A stretch of 64,000 nucleotides of DNA from Streptococcus tangpeifui. Its GTDB lineage: Bacteria; Bacillota; Bacilli; Lactobacillales; Streptococcaceae. Within the stretch, counting starts at the first letter, position 1; every line of letters starts with the position of its first letter. The notes beneath the pieces are model-generated. The model was not told the origin of the DNA. It saw only the letters and a program-made list of their open reading frames with translations, and searched no databases. This document shows, in pieces, positions 9,922-18,608 of this stretch. The stretch is taken from contig NZ_JAAKDU010000001.1 of assembly GCF_011038795.1 (NCBI RefSeq), positions 186,001 to 250,000 on the forward strand, in the 5' to 3' direction. Made by a program: the position numbers and the translations under genes.

Positions 9922-9954
9922 ACGGAATTTCGCCTCAGGCGACGTTCTGTTTTT
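9922..9954 (+). terminator. Terminator-like hairpin in a gene-free gap
   Basis: ACGGAATTTCGCCT (9922-9935) pairs with AGGCGACGTTCTGT (9937-9950) with few mismatches, followed by TTTTTG. It has no gene directly before it. It may end a short RNA or a read-through from the repeat. The rest of 9845-10056 shows only a second C/G hairpin near 9981-10005. Confidence 0.45.
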
Positions 9955-10056
9955 GTTTACAAGAAAAACAGTTTCATAAGGGGGGCAGCTAAGCAGTTCC
10001 CCCGAAAAATGTGTACAGAAGGTACGAGACTTTAGGTCTTGCCATGGGAGCTTGAG

Positions 10057-10085
10057 TTGCTTTCACTTTCATTTTTAGCTATAAT
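10057..10085 (+). promoter_or_regulatory. Promoter of prfC
   Basis: TTGCTT (10057-10062), 17-base spacer, TATAAT (10080-10085). The leader would be about 80 nt. Confidence 0.65.
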
Positions 10086-10170
10086 GAAAGGGTTGCAGAG
10101 TATTTTGGCTTGTGTCTAGCTGAAATTAGCTCTGCTAGATTTAGATTGAACATGATAAGATTGGAAAACA

Positions 10171-11715
10171 ATGACTTTACAAGACGAGATTAAGAAACGG
10201 CGCACTTTTGCTATCATCTCTCACCCAGATGCTGGAAAAACAACGATTACAGAGCAGTTGCTTTATTTTGGGGGTGAAATTCGTGAGGCTGGTACTGTCA
10301 AGGGGAAAAAAACTGGGACTTTTGCCAAGTCAGATTGGATGGATATTGAGAAACAGCGTGGGATTTCTGTAACATCCTCGGTTATGCAGTTTGACTATGC
10401 TGGCAAGCGTGTCAACATCCTAGATACACCGGGGCACGAAGATTTCTCTGAAGATACCTATCGGACCCTGATGGCTGTTGATGCAGCAGTCATGGTAGTC
10501 GATTCTGCTAAGGGGATTGAGGCGCAGACCAAGAAACTTTTTGAGGTCGTAAAGCATCGTGGTATCCCCGTTTTTACTTTTATCAATAAGTTGGATCGTG
10601 ATGGGCGAGAACCCTTAGACCTCTTGGAAGAATTAGAGGATGTCCTAGGTATCGCTAGCTATCCTATGAATTGGCCAATCGGTATGGGACGATCCTTTGA
10701 GGGGCTCTATGATATTCATAATCAGCGTCTGGAGCTCTACAAGGGTGATGAGCGCTTTGCTGAAATTTTAGATGGAGATACCCTCTTTGCCAGCAATCCC
10801 TTCTACGAACAAGCTAAGGAAGATATCGAGCTTCTGACTGAGGCGGGTAATGAATTTTCAGAAGAGGCCATTTTGGCGGGTGAGCTGACCCCTGTCTTCT
10901 TCGGCTCCGCTTTAACAAACTTTGGGGTACAAACCTTTCTAGATACCTTCTTGAAGTTTGCCCCAGAACCTCATGGTCACCGAACGACAGATAATCGTAT
11001 GATTGATCCACTGGATAAGGATTTCTCTGGTTTTGTTTTTAAAATTCAGGCCAATATGGATCCTCGTCATCGCGACCGTATTGCTTTTGTTCGCATCGTT
11101 TCTGGTGAGTTTGAGAAAGGTATGTCAGTCAACTTAACGCGGACGGGTAAGGGGGCTAAATTGTCCAATGTTACTCAATTTATGGCGGAATCGCGGGAAA
11201 ATGTAGAAAATGCTGTTGCTGGTGATATTATTGGCGTTTACGATACGGGAACTTATCAAGTTGGTGATACTCTTACCGTCGGCAAGAATAAGTTCGAATT
11301 TGAGCCGCTACCAACCTTTACCCCAGAACTCTTCATGAAGGTTTCAGCCAAGAATGTCATGAAGCAGAAGTCCTTCCATAAAGGAATTGAGCAGCTGGTA
11401 CAAGAAGGAGCCATTCAGCTCTATACCAACTACCAAACTGGCGAATATATGCTGGGAGCTGTCGGTCAACTACAATTTGAAGTTTTTAAGCATCGTATGG
11501 AAAGTGAATACAATGCTGAAGTTGTCATGACCCCGATGGGCAGCAAAACTGTGCGATGGATTAAGCCTGACGACTTGGATGAGCGTATGTCGTCCAGCCG
11601 TAATATTCTCGCTAAGGATCGTTTCGATCAACCCGTTTTCCTTTTTGAAAACGACTTCGCTCTGCGTTGGTTTGCAGACAAGTACCCCGATGTGGAGTTG
11701 GAAGCCAAGATGTGA
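10171..11715 (+). CDS. prfC: Peptide chain release factor 3 (GTPase)
   Basis: Class II release factor that recycles RF1/RF2 from the ribosome after peptide release. G1 is [10 protein letters not shown] near residue 17, G3 is DTPGHEDF, G4 is NKLDRDG. These, with the long insert [14 protein letters not shown], separate RF3 from EF-G and TypA. 514 residues, full length. No strong ribosome site is visible before ATG 10171 (GGAAAAC at 10162-10168 is the best candidate). Stands alone between repeat-rich gaps and ends at a terminator at 11873. Confidence 0.97.
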   Translation: MTLQDEIKKRRTFAIISHPDAGKTTITEQLLYFGGEIREAGTVKGKKTGTFAKSDWMDIEKQRGISVTSSVMQFDYAGKRVNILDTPGHEDFSEDTYRTLMAVDAAVMVVDSAKGIEAQTKKLFEVVKHRGIPVFTFINKLDRDGREPLDLLEELEDVLGIASYPMNWPIGMGRSFEGLYDIHNQRLELYKGDERFAEILDGDTLFASNPFYEQAKEDIELLTEAGNEFSEEAILAGELTPVFFGSALTNFGVQTFLDTFLKFAPEPHGHRTTDNRMIDPLDKDFSGFVFKIQANMDPRHRDRIAFVRIVSGEFEKGMSVNLTRTGKGAKLSNVTQFMAESRENVENAVAGDIIGVYDTGTYQVGDTLTVGKNKFEFEPLPTFTPELFMKVSAKNVMKQKSFHKGIEQLVQEGAIQLYTNYQTGEYMLGAVGQLQFEVFKHRMESEYNAEVVMTPMGSKTVRWIKPDDLDERMSSSRNILAKDRFDQPVFLFENDFALRWFADKYPDVELEAKM

Positions 11716-11872
11716 GAGGCCCAACCGCCTAAGTTTTGAAGAACTTGGTGGCGAATGGTGAGCTCATTCACTGACTTCGCCAAAGTAGTATTATTGGCTG
11801 CTTTGGCTCTATGTCATGATTGAAATCTGGAATTGAGTACGATGGTGCTTTGCCTATTCCCCTCACTCATTT

Positions 11873-11904
11873 AAAAGAGATGGCCATTTGACCATCTCTT
11901 TTTC
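11873..11904 (+). terminator. Rho-independent terminator downstream of prfC
   Basis: AAAAGAGATGG (11873-11883) and CCATCTCTTTTT (11892-11903) form an 11-bp stem with a short loop and T tail. It lies about 160 nt after the prfC stop; the intervening bases hold no gene. Confidence 0.85.
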
Positions 11905-11938
11905 ATGTCATAATGCCCTAAAATTTAAAGGAGAAATT

Positions 11939-12299
11939 GAGTCCGGGACAAAAATCCATATCCGTTAGCATTATTTCTAGATTTACCAGATCGACGCAGT
12001 GGTTGATTGGCGGTCCTTATCCCTTTCGTAGCAAGGGATAGCGACTAACCTAATCAACTGTGCGGAGGTGGGTGAAATGCTCCAGTGAACTTTGGCAGTC
12101 TGGGGATAGACTGCCAAAGCCTGCCACCTAAAGATAAGAAAGTGGCAGAGACCTGAGCCTTAAAATGGGAGAGCGAAGAAAATCAAAGTTGTGATTTTAT
12201 CACGATTTACTGATTTTTTATACGTAATCTTCAGAGATTACAATGCTTTGTGGGTGAGGGCTAAGCTATCATGGCTGTTTGTCCCACTCTCAATTTTTG
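11939..12299 (+). repeat. Interspersed intergenic repeat, divergent copy D
   Basis: The first 70 bases (GAGTCCGGGACAAAAATCC, then ATTTCTAGATTTACCAGAT and GACGCAGTGGTTG) match the outer end of copy C read on its own strand. The next part (GTCCTTATC, TAACCTAATCAACTGT) matches, in reverse, the nested insert of copy B. The element ends TTTGTCCCACTC, an inverted echo of its start, so the whole has loosely paired ends. No open frame of note. Confidence 0.65.
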
Positions 12300-12566
12300 T
12301 GTTCTAACTGAAATATTTCTACGTAAGTTCTGATGAATGTAATAGTCTGCGACAAGTACTGTAGGTACTTTGTTTACTTATTTTACTGACTTCATAAGGA
12401 CAGTATGGTATATTGGGAATCTTTTTCCTTACTGTATGAAAAAGATTTCTAAGAATGGAATGAGCTTTTAAAAACATAACGGCGATCATCAAGAGGTCTC
12501 ACTATTTCTTTTAGTGGGATAATTGTCGATAAAAGCTGCACCTTGGCTCGCAAAGTTCAAACCTTG
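12300..12566. other. Gene-free stretch with no recognised feature
   Basis: I see no supported gene here. There are short A/T-rich stretches and a small hairpin (AAGTACTGTAGGTACTT, 12354-12370), nothing assignable. Confidence 0.5.
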
Positions 12567-12874
12567 CTAGCGCGGTCCTTCCCTCGATACGCCTGTTTTT
12601 TGAATGTTGAGTCTATCCAGGTGGGCTGAGCTGGCCTTTTTACTGCTCTCTTGATTGGTTTGTGCCAAGTTAGGAAGAGTGAGGATTTTCTTAGTAGTAT
12701 CGCTGATTAGGTAAGCTTGAGCGGAGCCATTTCGATTACCATGATGGCCCGTCCTAGATCGTTGGCTAGGCTAGGCAAGAAAACACTATAAGCATCATGA
12801 GGATCACTGGTAATGCAATCAAGAGGTGCCTTTTCTGGTAGAAAGGCAGCTTCTTCCATGCCTAAGGCCTGATT
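12567..12874 (-). pseudogene. Possible decayed gene fragment on the minus strand
   Basis: Reading the minus strand from about 12874, one frame gives a protein-like run (NQALGMEEAAFLPEK, then a segment ending MVIEMAPLKLT) that stops near 12715. One base out of frame, the next 50 codons continue as YLISDTTKKILTLP... and stop at 12567. The two parts would join if one base were restored. Composition is protein-like but I do not recognise the family, there is no start or ribosome site, and chance cannot be excluded. Confidence 0.3.
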
Positions 12875-13022
12875 TTTCCTTCTTTCTTTTTATGAAAGAA
12901 GTGTTAATGCAGGAATGTGATTTCAGTATGGTCAAAGCGGGTCTTGATAAATCTGTTAGAAGTCAGAATTTTTATAGGCATATTGAAAATAGCTCAAACA
13001 AAACTTAAATCAGACTTAAAAA

Positions 13023-13051
13023 TTGTTTGATAGCGCAAAATGTGCTAAAAT
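13023..13051 (+). promoter_or_regulatory. Promoter of the glucan-binding esterase gene
   Basis: TTGTTT (13023-13028), 17-base spacer, TAAAAT (13046-13051) preceded by TGTGC. The start near 13058 gives a leader of about 22 nt that ends in AAGGAGG (13064-13070). Confidence 0.7.
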
Positions 13052-13079
13052 GACAGGGATTACAAGGAGGAATGATATT

Positions 13080-15521
13080 ATGTCATTGGAAAAACATCAA
13101 CGTTACAGTTTTCGTAAATTGAAATTTGGCTTAGCATCTGTTGCGGTTGCTGCCTTTTTATCAGGAACAGCTGGTTTAGCTCAAGCTGATGAAACAAGTG
13201 CTGATGAGCAAGAGAATAATAACCAAATTGCTGCACAAACAGGTAACGATCAGGACAATCAAGTTCAAACTGATACTGAGCAGAGTAGTTCTAGCCAGAC
13301 TGCTGTTGCTCCAACTGAAGTCAATAATCAGCAAGAAGCCGTCACGCCGACAAGTACCAGCGAAACTAGTATGGTTGCTCAGCCTGCTACCGAATCAGTA
13401 GCGAATCCCGATGCGGCAACGACGACGTTAAATCTAGACCAAGGGAGTGAGACTGCCAGCTTTGAGGCTAATCTAGCTGATTCTAAGATTGCGACCGGGA
13501 CTGGTGCTCAGGCTGATAAGCTTGATGCCGCCTTGGCTAAAAGAGCCGTCACAGCTGATGTTAAATACAAGAATACTTTTGTTGATGATGGACAGGGCAA
13601 CTGGTACTATCTTGATAATAATGGTAACAATGTGACTGGCCGTCAAGATATCAACGGTCAAAGGCTCTATTTCGCTCAAGATGGGAAGCAGGTCAAAGGT
13701 CAAGAGGCTACCATTGATGGTAAGGTCTATTATTTTGATAGGGATAGTGGTGAGCTGTGGATCAACCGTTTCCGCCAAGCAGATGATCAACAAGGTTGGT
13801 TCTATTATGGTTCTGACGGTGCTCGTGTTGTTGGGAGCCAAGAAATCGGTGGCCAAAAGCTGTACTTTGATCCAACTACTGGCAAGCAGGCTAAGGGACG
13901 TTTGGTCACTGATAGTGATGGGAAGATTCGCTATTATGATCAAGATAGTGGCAATCTTTGGACCGACCGTTTTGCTCAAATTGATGGCAGATGGTATTAT
14001 TTTGGTTCTGACGGAGCTGCCGCCACAGGTACTCAAACGATTAATGGACAAGATCTCTATTTCAATGCTGATGGTAGCCAAGTTAAAGGCGGTCTCGTTC
14101 AAGTTGATGGCAAAACTCATTATTATGATGAAAATTCAGGCCAAATGCTTAGAAATACTAGTCTGTTGATTGATGGTGTAACCTATAGATTTGATAATAA
14201 TGGCGATGGTCAGGCTCAAGATAAGATTCAGGTTGTCAAAACCAGTATTGTGGTTGATAGCTATGAATTTGGCCCTGCTGTTTCTAAAATCATCTTACAA
14301 TTTGATCATAAGGTAACCCCATCGGTTATTCATAATGGTGCCAGTGTTATGACCGCAGGTGTAGCTCGTCAAGTCTTGAATTCTTATGTTTCAGATGCGA
14401 CTGGTCATGTGGTCTATTTCGACAGCAGCAATTATGTAACACTGGAATTGAACATCCCTTATGATAGTAATGATACCAGCAAGAATGCTTCTCCATTTAA
14501 TTTTGATATGGCTACTTTTTCTAACCAGTGGGCTAGTGCCTATAATGTTAAAGTAGATGGCTTGTCTGTTCAATATGATGGTTCTGTTTATCATCAAAAT
14601 CTTACTTCGGAACAAAATGCTATTGCTAACCGAGTGATTCCTGAGACAGAACGTTTCTCAGAACGTGCTACTTATGGCGATTTTCATTACGCAGCCTATA
14701 CGCCGGAAAACGCCAAGGCTGGTGAAAAGAATCCATTGATTATCTGGCTGCATGGTATTGGTGAAGTTGGTACAGATGTTGATATTCCGATTCTTGCCAG
14801 CAACGCTGTCAACTTGACAGAAGATCCGATTCAAAGTCATTTCACTTCAACTGGCAAGGGTACCCAAAAAGGCGCTTATGTCATGGTATTGCAGAGCCCA
14901 ACGTCTTGGGAAAAAGCAGATAAGACTCAAGTCATGGCCGCTATTCGCTCTTATGTTGCTGCCCATCCAGATATTGATAGTAATCGTATTTATTTGGCCG
15001 GTGCCTCAAATGGCGGCGGAATGACTTGGGCTTTAGCTGCTGCTTATCCTAATTACTTTGCTGCTCTAGTTCCGATTTCTGCACCGTATGATGTTATTTT
15101 GACTAACAATAATAATAATATTAAGGTGGATGTGCAAGCTGCTTTAAGGAATCAACCAATGTGGCTGATTTCTTCTAAGGCAGATGCAACTCTTGATGTT
15201 GACAATCATGTCTTGCCGTTCTATAAAGATATGTTGCAGGCTGGCGGGCAAAATAAATGGCTGTCTTACTTTGAAACCAATGTTGGTGAGTTTGCTAATC
15301 ATCCAACTTACAATGGACACTGGTCATGGGTTTACTTTATGAACGACCAAGTTACCGGTGTGCAAAATGCTACTAATGCTGAAAATTGGGCAGGTTTGAC
15401 CGGTATGGTACCAACCAATGCTACCCGCGGCGGTGATGCTCAGGCGGTCTATAAGGGCAAAAAATATGCTAATATCTTTGACTGGATGAATGCTCAAAAT
15501 AAAAAGAATCGTAAAGCCTAA
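13080..15521 (+). CDS. Secreted glucan-binding protein with C-terminal esterase domain
   Basis: 813 residues. The start is a YSIRK-like signal peptide (YSFRKLKFGLASVAVAAFL, residues about 9-27), cleaved near AQADE. Residues about 38-150 are Gln/Thr/Ser-rich. Residues about 161-375 are cell-wall/glucan-binding repeats of the glucosyltransferase type (NWYYLDNNG, RLYFAQDGKQVKG and similar). Then comes an Ig-like module typical of esterases, and an alpha/beta-hydrolase domain with GASNGG (Ser643), Asp702 in SKADAT and His747 in NGHWSW as likely triad. No LPXTG motif, so it is probably held by glucan. ATG 13080 is chosen for its AAGGAGG; the frame is open to 13023 but through the promoter. Substrate unknown; an acyl or feruloyl ester on a polymer is plausible. 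Confidence 0.9.
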   Translation: MSLEKHQRYSFRKLKFGLASVAVAAFLSGTAGLAQADETSADEQENNNQIAAQTGNDQDNQVQTDTEQSSSSQTAVAPTEVNNQQEAVTPTSTSETSMVAQPATESVANPDAATTTLNLDQGSETASFEANLADSKIATGTGAQADKLDAALAKRAVTADVKYKNTFVDDGQGNWYYLDNNGNNVTGRQDINGQRLYFAQDGKQVKGQEATIDGKVYYFDRDSGELWINRFRQADDQQGWFYYGSDGARVVGSQEIGGQKLYFDPTTGKQAKGRLVTDSDGKIRYYDQDSGNLWTDRFAQIDGRWYYFGSDGAAATGTQTINGQDLYFNADGSQVKGGLVQVDGKTHYYDENSGQMLRNTSLLIDGVTYRFDNNGDGQAQDKIQVVKTSIVVDSYEFGPAVSKIILQFDHKVTPSVIHNGASVMTAGVARQVLNSYVSDATGHVVYFDSSNYVTLELNIPYDSNDTSKNASPFNFDMATFSNQWASAYNVKVDGLSVQYDGSVYHQNLTSEQNAIANRVIPETERFSERATYGDFHYAAYTPENAKAGEKNPLIIWLHGIGEVGTDVDIPILASNAVNLTEDPIQSHFTSTGKGTQKGAYVMVLQSPTSWEKADKTQVMAAIRSYVAAHPDIDSNRIYLAGASNGGGMTWALAAAYPNYFAALVPISAPYDVILTNNNNNIKVDVQAALRNQPMWLISSKADATLDVDNHVLPFYKDMLQAGGQNKWLSYFETNVGEFANHPTYNGHWSWVYFMNDQVTGVQNATNAENWAGLTGMVPTNATRGGDAQAVYKGKKYANIFDWMNAQNKKNRKA

Positions 15522-15630
15522 TCAAGGAGAACACGGGCATAAATGCAAGTGGGACAGATGTTCATGAGCGATACGCTCTACTCACAGGTTCTGTCGTCTC
15601 TGAGATGACAGACAAAGGCTAGTAACAAAT

Positions 15631-15687
15631 AAAAAGCGAGCAAAGTTAGATTTCTAATGACGAAAATTCTAATTTTGTTCGCTTTTT
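15631..15687. terminator. Bidirectional terminator between convergent genes
   Basis: AAAAAGCGAGCAAAGTTAGA (15631-15650) pairs with TCTAATTTTGTTCGCTTTTT with few mismatches. It serves the esterase gene on plus and can serve the phosphodiesterase gene on minus. Confidence 0.85.
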
Positions 15688-15760
15688 GGTTTTCTATATG
15701 AAGAAACATGAATTAATGGCAAAGATTTTTAACTCCCATTATCCCAATCATGTTTTGAGC

Positions 15761-17542
15761 TCAAGAGTCTGTAAACTCGATTTTTAAGAGACGGATTACT
15801 CTGTCAAAATACGAATCCTGAGGATCGATTTCTTTTTGGTTCGTTTTAAAATCAGTCAGTTTATCGGTAATGATCCCATTGACTGGGCTGTGTAAGAAAC
15901 GGAATAAGAGACTATCATCATTGACGGTCCAAACATAGAGATCCTTTTTTTGTTGATAGGCAGACAGGGCCGCTACATTATTATAAGAGAATTCTTCAAT
16001 AGCGTAAAAATCAACCTTGTGGGGCGGAAGTGGTCCAAACTGGAGAGAAACCAGATAGCCGGTATCAGCTTGGGGTAGCTTTCTTTCAATCGCTTCGATG
16101 ACTGGCAGTTTCATGGACATAATCTTGTTGCCTTGAACGGCTTTTAGATCCTTAAGCTTCTTAAGAAATATATCAACATAGTTGGCTGGCTCATGTCCAT
16201 AGGGTTTTAATTCGATAGCAATTTTCTGATGACAAGCCTGAGCGGCCTTCATAAATTCATCTAGTGAAGCAATATGATCGCTGTGGCCATTCTGGTAAGT
16301 TTTAAGTTTAATTACTTGGGCTAAAGTTAAATCAGAAATATTTTTATCTAAACCAGTCAGACGTTTGAGGTTATTGTCGTGACTGACGACGAATTGCTGA
16401 TCTTTGGTCATGACAACATCCATCTCTGAATAATCTGCTCCAGCCTTGTGGGCGGCCTGCATAGCTGTAATAGAATTTTCGACACCGTGGGTATCATCTC
16501 CCCGATGGGCGATTAGGAGAGCCTGAGAATGGTGTGGCAGGAGGTAGAGGCTGAGGCCGTTGGAAATTAAGCAGGTTAAAAGTGTTAGTGGAATCAGGAG
16601 CCGAGTCCAGTGAGGAAAGCCCCAAACTGGTCTGTCTTCGGATCGGTAGGAAAGGTGTAACTGATACTTTTTATGCTTTAAGAGATGACTAGTTAGGAGG
16701 ATAATCAGAACATATTTTAGTTCCAAAATAGTTCCAAAATTGAGGAATCGCACCAGATTGTCGAAGCTTGTCTGAAGTAGGAGGTTGTTACCTGCTTGAT
16801 CTAGCTGGTCAAAAAGCAGGGCGGCCCCACTATAGATAAGGGTGAGGCCAAGTCCTGTAGATAGGCTGTAACAGCCAAAGAAGGCTAAGACTTTGATCTG
16901 AGTTCCTCTGGTTAGCTGCCAAGAGTCTCGCAAAACCTGACTGGGTTTGCGGTTGTTGATGGTATAGAGGGGGATAAAATAAATAAAACGGAGGTTGAAA
17001 TAGACAATTAGGATCAGACCAGTCAGATAACTAAATTTTCCTAAGCTGGATTTTACTAATGGATCTGAAATGACATTAGGAATATTAAAGTGAGAAAGCA
17101 GACCGAATTTCAAGCCATAGACGGCCAGAGGCACCATGAGGGTAAGATAAAAAAGAAAGACTAGGAGCTGGCAGCTACAAAGCTCTCGCCATTTTTGAGG
17201 CAGATCTTTAATAATTTGACGAATAGAAAGAGGCTGGTAGGTCCTGGCAACAGTAATGGTTAAAATGGCAAATTCTAGGTAGATGGTTCCTGCTAAGACT
17301 AAGAGGTAGAGGCAGAAAAAGAGTAAAGCTAGCGGATGATGGCGGATAGCCGACCAACTATCAGGCGTCAAGTTGATGAGACCGGCAAAGCCGACCACTC
17401 TATTAAAGAGGAAGGAGAGCAGTCCCTTGGCCAAGTAGGCTAAGCCAATTTGCAAAATAATAGCTGTCAGTAGATAGGTCCATAGATGCTGCCACAAATT
17501 TTTCCAAGTCTCTTTTAAGAGGGCTCTAAACGATACTATCAT
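15761..17542 (-). CDS. Membrane-anchored glycerophosphodiester phosphodiesterase
   Basis: 593 residues. Residues 1 to about 335 hold eight or so membrane segments (the GDPD-associated membrane domain), followed by a TIM-barrel GDPD domain on the outer face. Catalytic marks are LIAHRGDD (about 343), VENSITAM, SEMDVVMTKD and VVSHDNNL: the two histidines and the Glu/Asp metal ligands are present. Such enzymes split glycerophosphodiesters to glycerol-3-phosphate and an alcohol, and have been linked to lipid or teichoic-acid turnover. Start at 17542 has AAAGGAA 8 nt upstream. Runs behind the 18509-17652 gene, but a terminator and its own -10 box separate them. Confidence 0.92.
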   Translation of the reverse strand: MIVSFRALLKETWKNLWQHLWTYLLTAIILQIGLAYLAKGLLSFLFNRVVGFAGLINLTPDSWSAIRHHPLALLFFCLYLLVLAGTIYLEFAILTITVARTYQPLSIRQIIKDLPQKWRELCSCQLLVFLFYLTLMVPLAVYGLKFGLLSHFNIPNVISDPLVKSSLGKFSYLTGLILIVYFNLRFIYFIPLYTINNRKPSQVLRDSWQLTRGTQIKVLAFFGCYSLSTGLGLTLIYSGAALLFDQLDQAGNNLLLQTSFDNLVRFLNFGTILELKYVLIILLTSHLLKHKKYQLHLSYRSEDRPVWGFPHWTRLLIPLTLLTCLISNGLSLYLLPHHSQALLIAHRGDDTHGVENSITAMQAAHKAGADYSEMDVVMTKDQQFVVSHDNNLKRLTGLDKNISDLTLAQVIKLKTYQNGHSDHIASLDEFMKAAQACHQKIAIELKPYGHEPANYVDIFLKKLKDLKAVQGNKIMSMKLPVIEAIERKLPQADTGYLVSLQFGPLPPHKVDFYAIEEFSYNNVAALSAYQQKKDLYVWTVNDDSLLFRFLHSPVNGIITDKLTDFKTNQKEIDPQDSYFDRVIRLLKIEFTDS

Positions 17543-17573
17543 GAGATTCCTTTCGTCAGAATAATTTAGTGCT

Positions 17574-17582
17574 ATTGTAGCA
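17574..17582 (-). promoter_or_regulatory. Extended -10 box for the phosphodiesterase gene
   Basis: On the minus strand, TGC-TACAAT; no clear -35. It lies about 32 nt before the start codon. Confidence 0.5.
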
Positions 17583-17630
17583 TAAAGTGGTAGTAAGCAG
17601 GAAAATGCTAAGACCTACTCTTTCTATTAT

Positions 17631-17653
17631 AAAAAGACCTCATCGGTCTTTTT
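17631..17653 (-). terminator. Terminator at the stop codon of the phosphoesterase gene
   Basis: AAAAAGACC and GGTCTTTTT form a perfect 9-bp stem that starts at the stop codon of the gene ending at 17652. Confidence 0.85.
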
Positions 17654-18509
17654 AACAGTCAAATATTGTCATGGAGTTGAGCAATTCAGTTTTGAATTGC
17701 TCTTTTTTATAGGCCTGATAGGCAGGATTCTTTCTAACCAGATTGTAGCGTTTGGAGAGGTTCCAGGTACCGCTGGGGTTAAGTTCGGGGTTGTCGGAAA
17801 CAAAGTTAATGGTTAGATCCCACTCCCTGATATATCCTAAGGGGTGAGAGTGGTAGTTGACTCCATCTAGAATCACATGGCCATAGGAGCGATGCTCATG
17901 TCCAAAAATTACATGGGCTACACCATACTTGGCAAAGAGATGATGAAATTTTTGGCTGCCTAGGAAGGCATTGAAGGGAGCAAATTTTGGATGGGTCATG
18001 GTGAAATCTTGGTGGGGCACGAAGTGCATGGCGACGATAAGGTCAGTGGTATCTAATTGCTTGAGCTGATTTTCAAGCTTGGTGAGAATTTTTTCGGTAA
18101 TAGTAGGGTCATCTGCCTGCCGGTGGAGTCGACGGTCAAACCAAAAAGTTTGCTTACGGCGCAGGATTTTATCCATCGGTTCTTGGCTAAATGAGTAATC
18201 GTACCAACCATGAAAGGCTAGGAGTTGGCGGCTGCCCAAACTGTAGAGCTGAAAGTCCAATCTATCAACTTCCTCATCTGTCAAATCCAACATATCATGA
18301 TTGCCCAGATTATAGGTAACTCTCAGGCTTTTTTGAAGTTCATTGATAAAAGGCAAGGAAATATCCTGATGGTGATTAGAAATATCACCAGCTAGGTGGA
18401 GGTGATCAATGTCTTTTTCCTGCAAAGTTTCCAGAAGGGTCTTTTTTTCAAAATCACCAAATTTATTAAGATCGATGTGGAGGTCGCTCATAATCGCTAG
18501 TTTTGTCAT
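17652..18509 (-). CDS. Calcineurin-like metallophosphoesterase
   Basis: 285 residues. Metal-site motifs run in order: SDLHID (residues 8-13), AGDISNH (40), LGNHDM (69), then HFVPH (161) and FGHEHRS (about 199), the full D-H / GD / GNHD / H / GHxH set. I recognise the streptococcal subfamily described as a putative phosphoesterase (TIGR03729-like). Substrate is unknown; cytoplasmic because no signal peptide or membrane segment is seen. Divergent from queG with only about 100 nt between the two starts. Confidence 0.88.
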   Translation of the reverse strand: MTKLAIMSDLHIDLNKFGDFEKKTLLETLQEKDIDHLHLAGDISNHHQDISLPFINELQKSLRVTYNLGNHDMLDLTDEEVDRLDFQLYSLGSRQLLAFHGWYDYSFSQEPMDKILRRKQTFWFDRRLHRQADDPTITEKILTKLENQLKQLDTTDLIVAMHFVPHQDFTMTHPKFAPFNAFLGSQKFHHLFAKYGVAHVIFGHEHRSYGHVILDGVNYHSHPLGYIREWDLTINFVSDNPELNPSGTWNLSKRYNLVRKNPAYQAYKKEQFKTELLNSMTIFDC

Positions 18510-18573
18510 AGGTCTATTCTAGCAAAAAAATTTAAAAAGATAAGAAAGGTTGGCCTGAAAGTGAGAACGAGTC

Positions 18574-18602
18574 TTGAAAGCTGGCGTATTTTCCATTATG
18601 AT
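18574..18602 (+). promoter_or_regulatory. Promoter of queG, placing the start at the ATG
   Basis: TTGAAA (18574-18579), 17-base spacer, TATGAT (18597-18602). The expected start, 6-7 nt on, is base 18609, the A of the queG ATG. Confidence 0.75.
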
Positions 18603-18608
18603 AGACTT

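Noticed and set aside
11716..11872. Extension of prfC or a small gene directly after it
   Set aside because: A 60-codon frame here is the continuation of a shadow frame of prfC; no start signal or conserved features.
12826..13008. 60-codon plus-strand frame before the esterase gene
   Set aside because: No ribosome site, no family signs, and overlaps the possible minus-strand remnant.
13473..14120. Minus-strand open frame of 215 codons within the glucan-binding repeats
   Set aside because: It lies wholly opposite the repeat region of the esterase gene; its Ile/Thr-rich content is the complement of Asp/Asn/Gly codons and there is no ribosome site.
15800..15820. TACGAATC resembling a late-competence (ComX) box
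   Set aside because: One mismatch from the core box, and it lies inside the phosphodiesterase coding sequence with no gene starting downstream.
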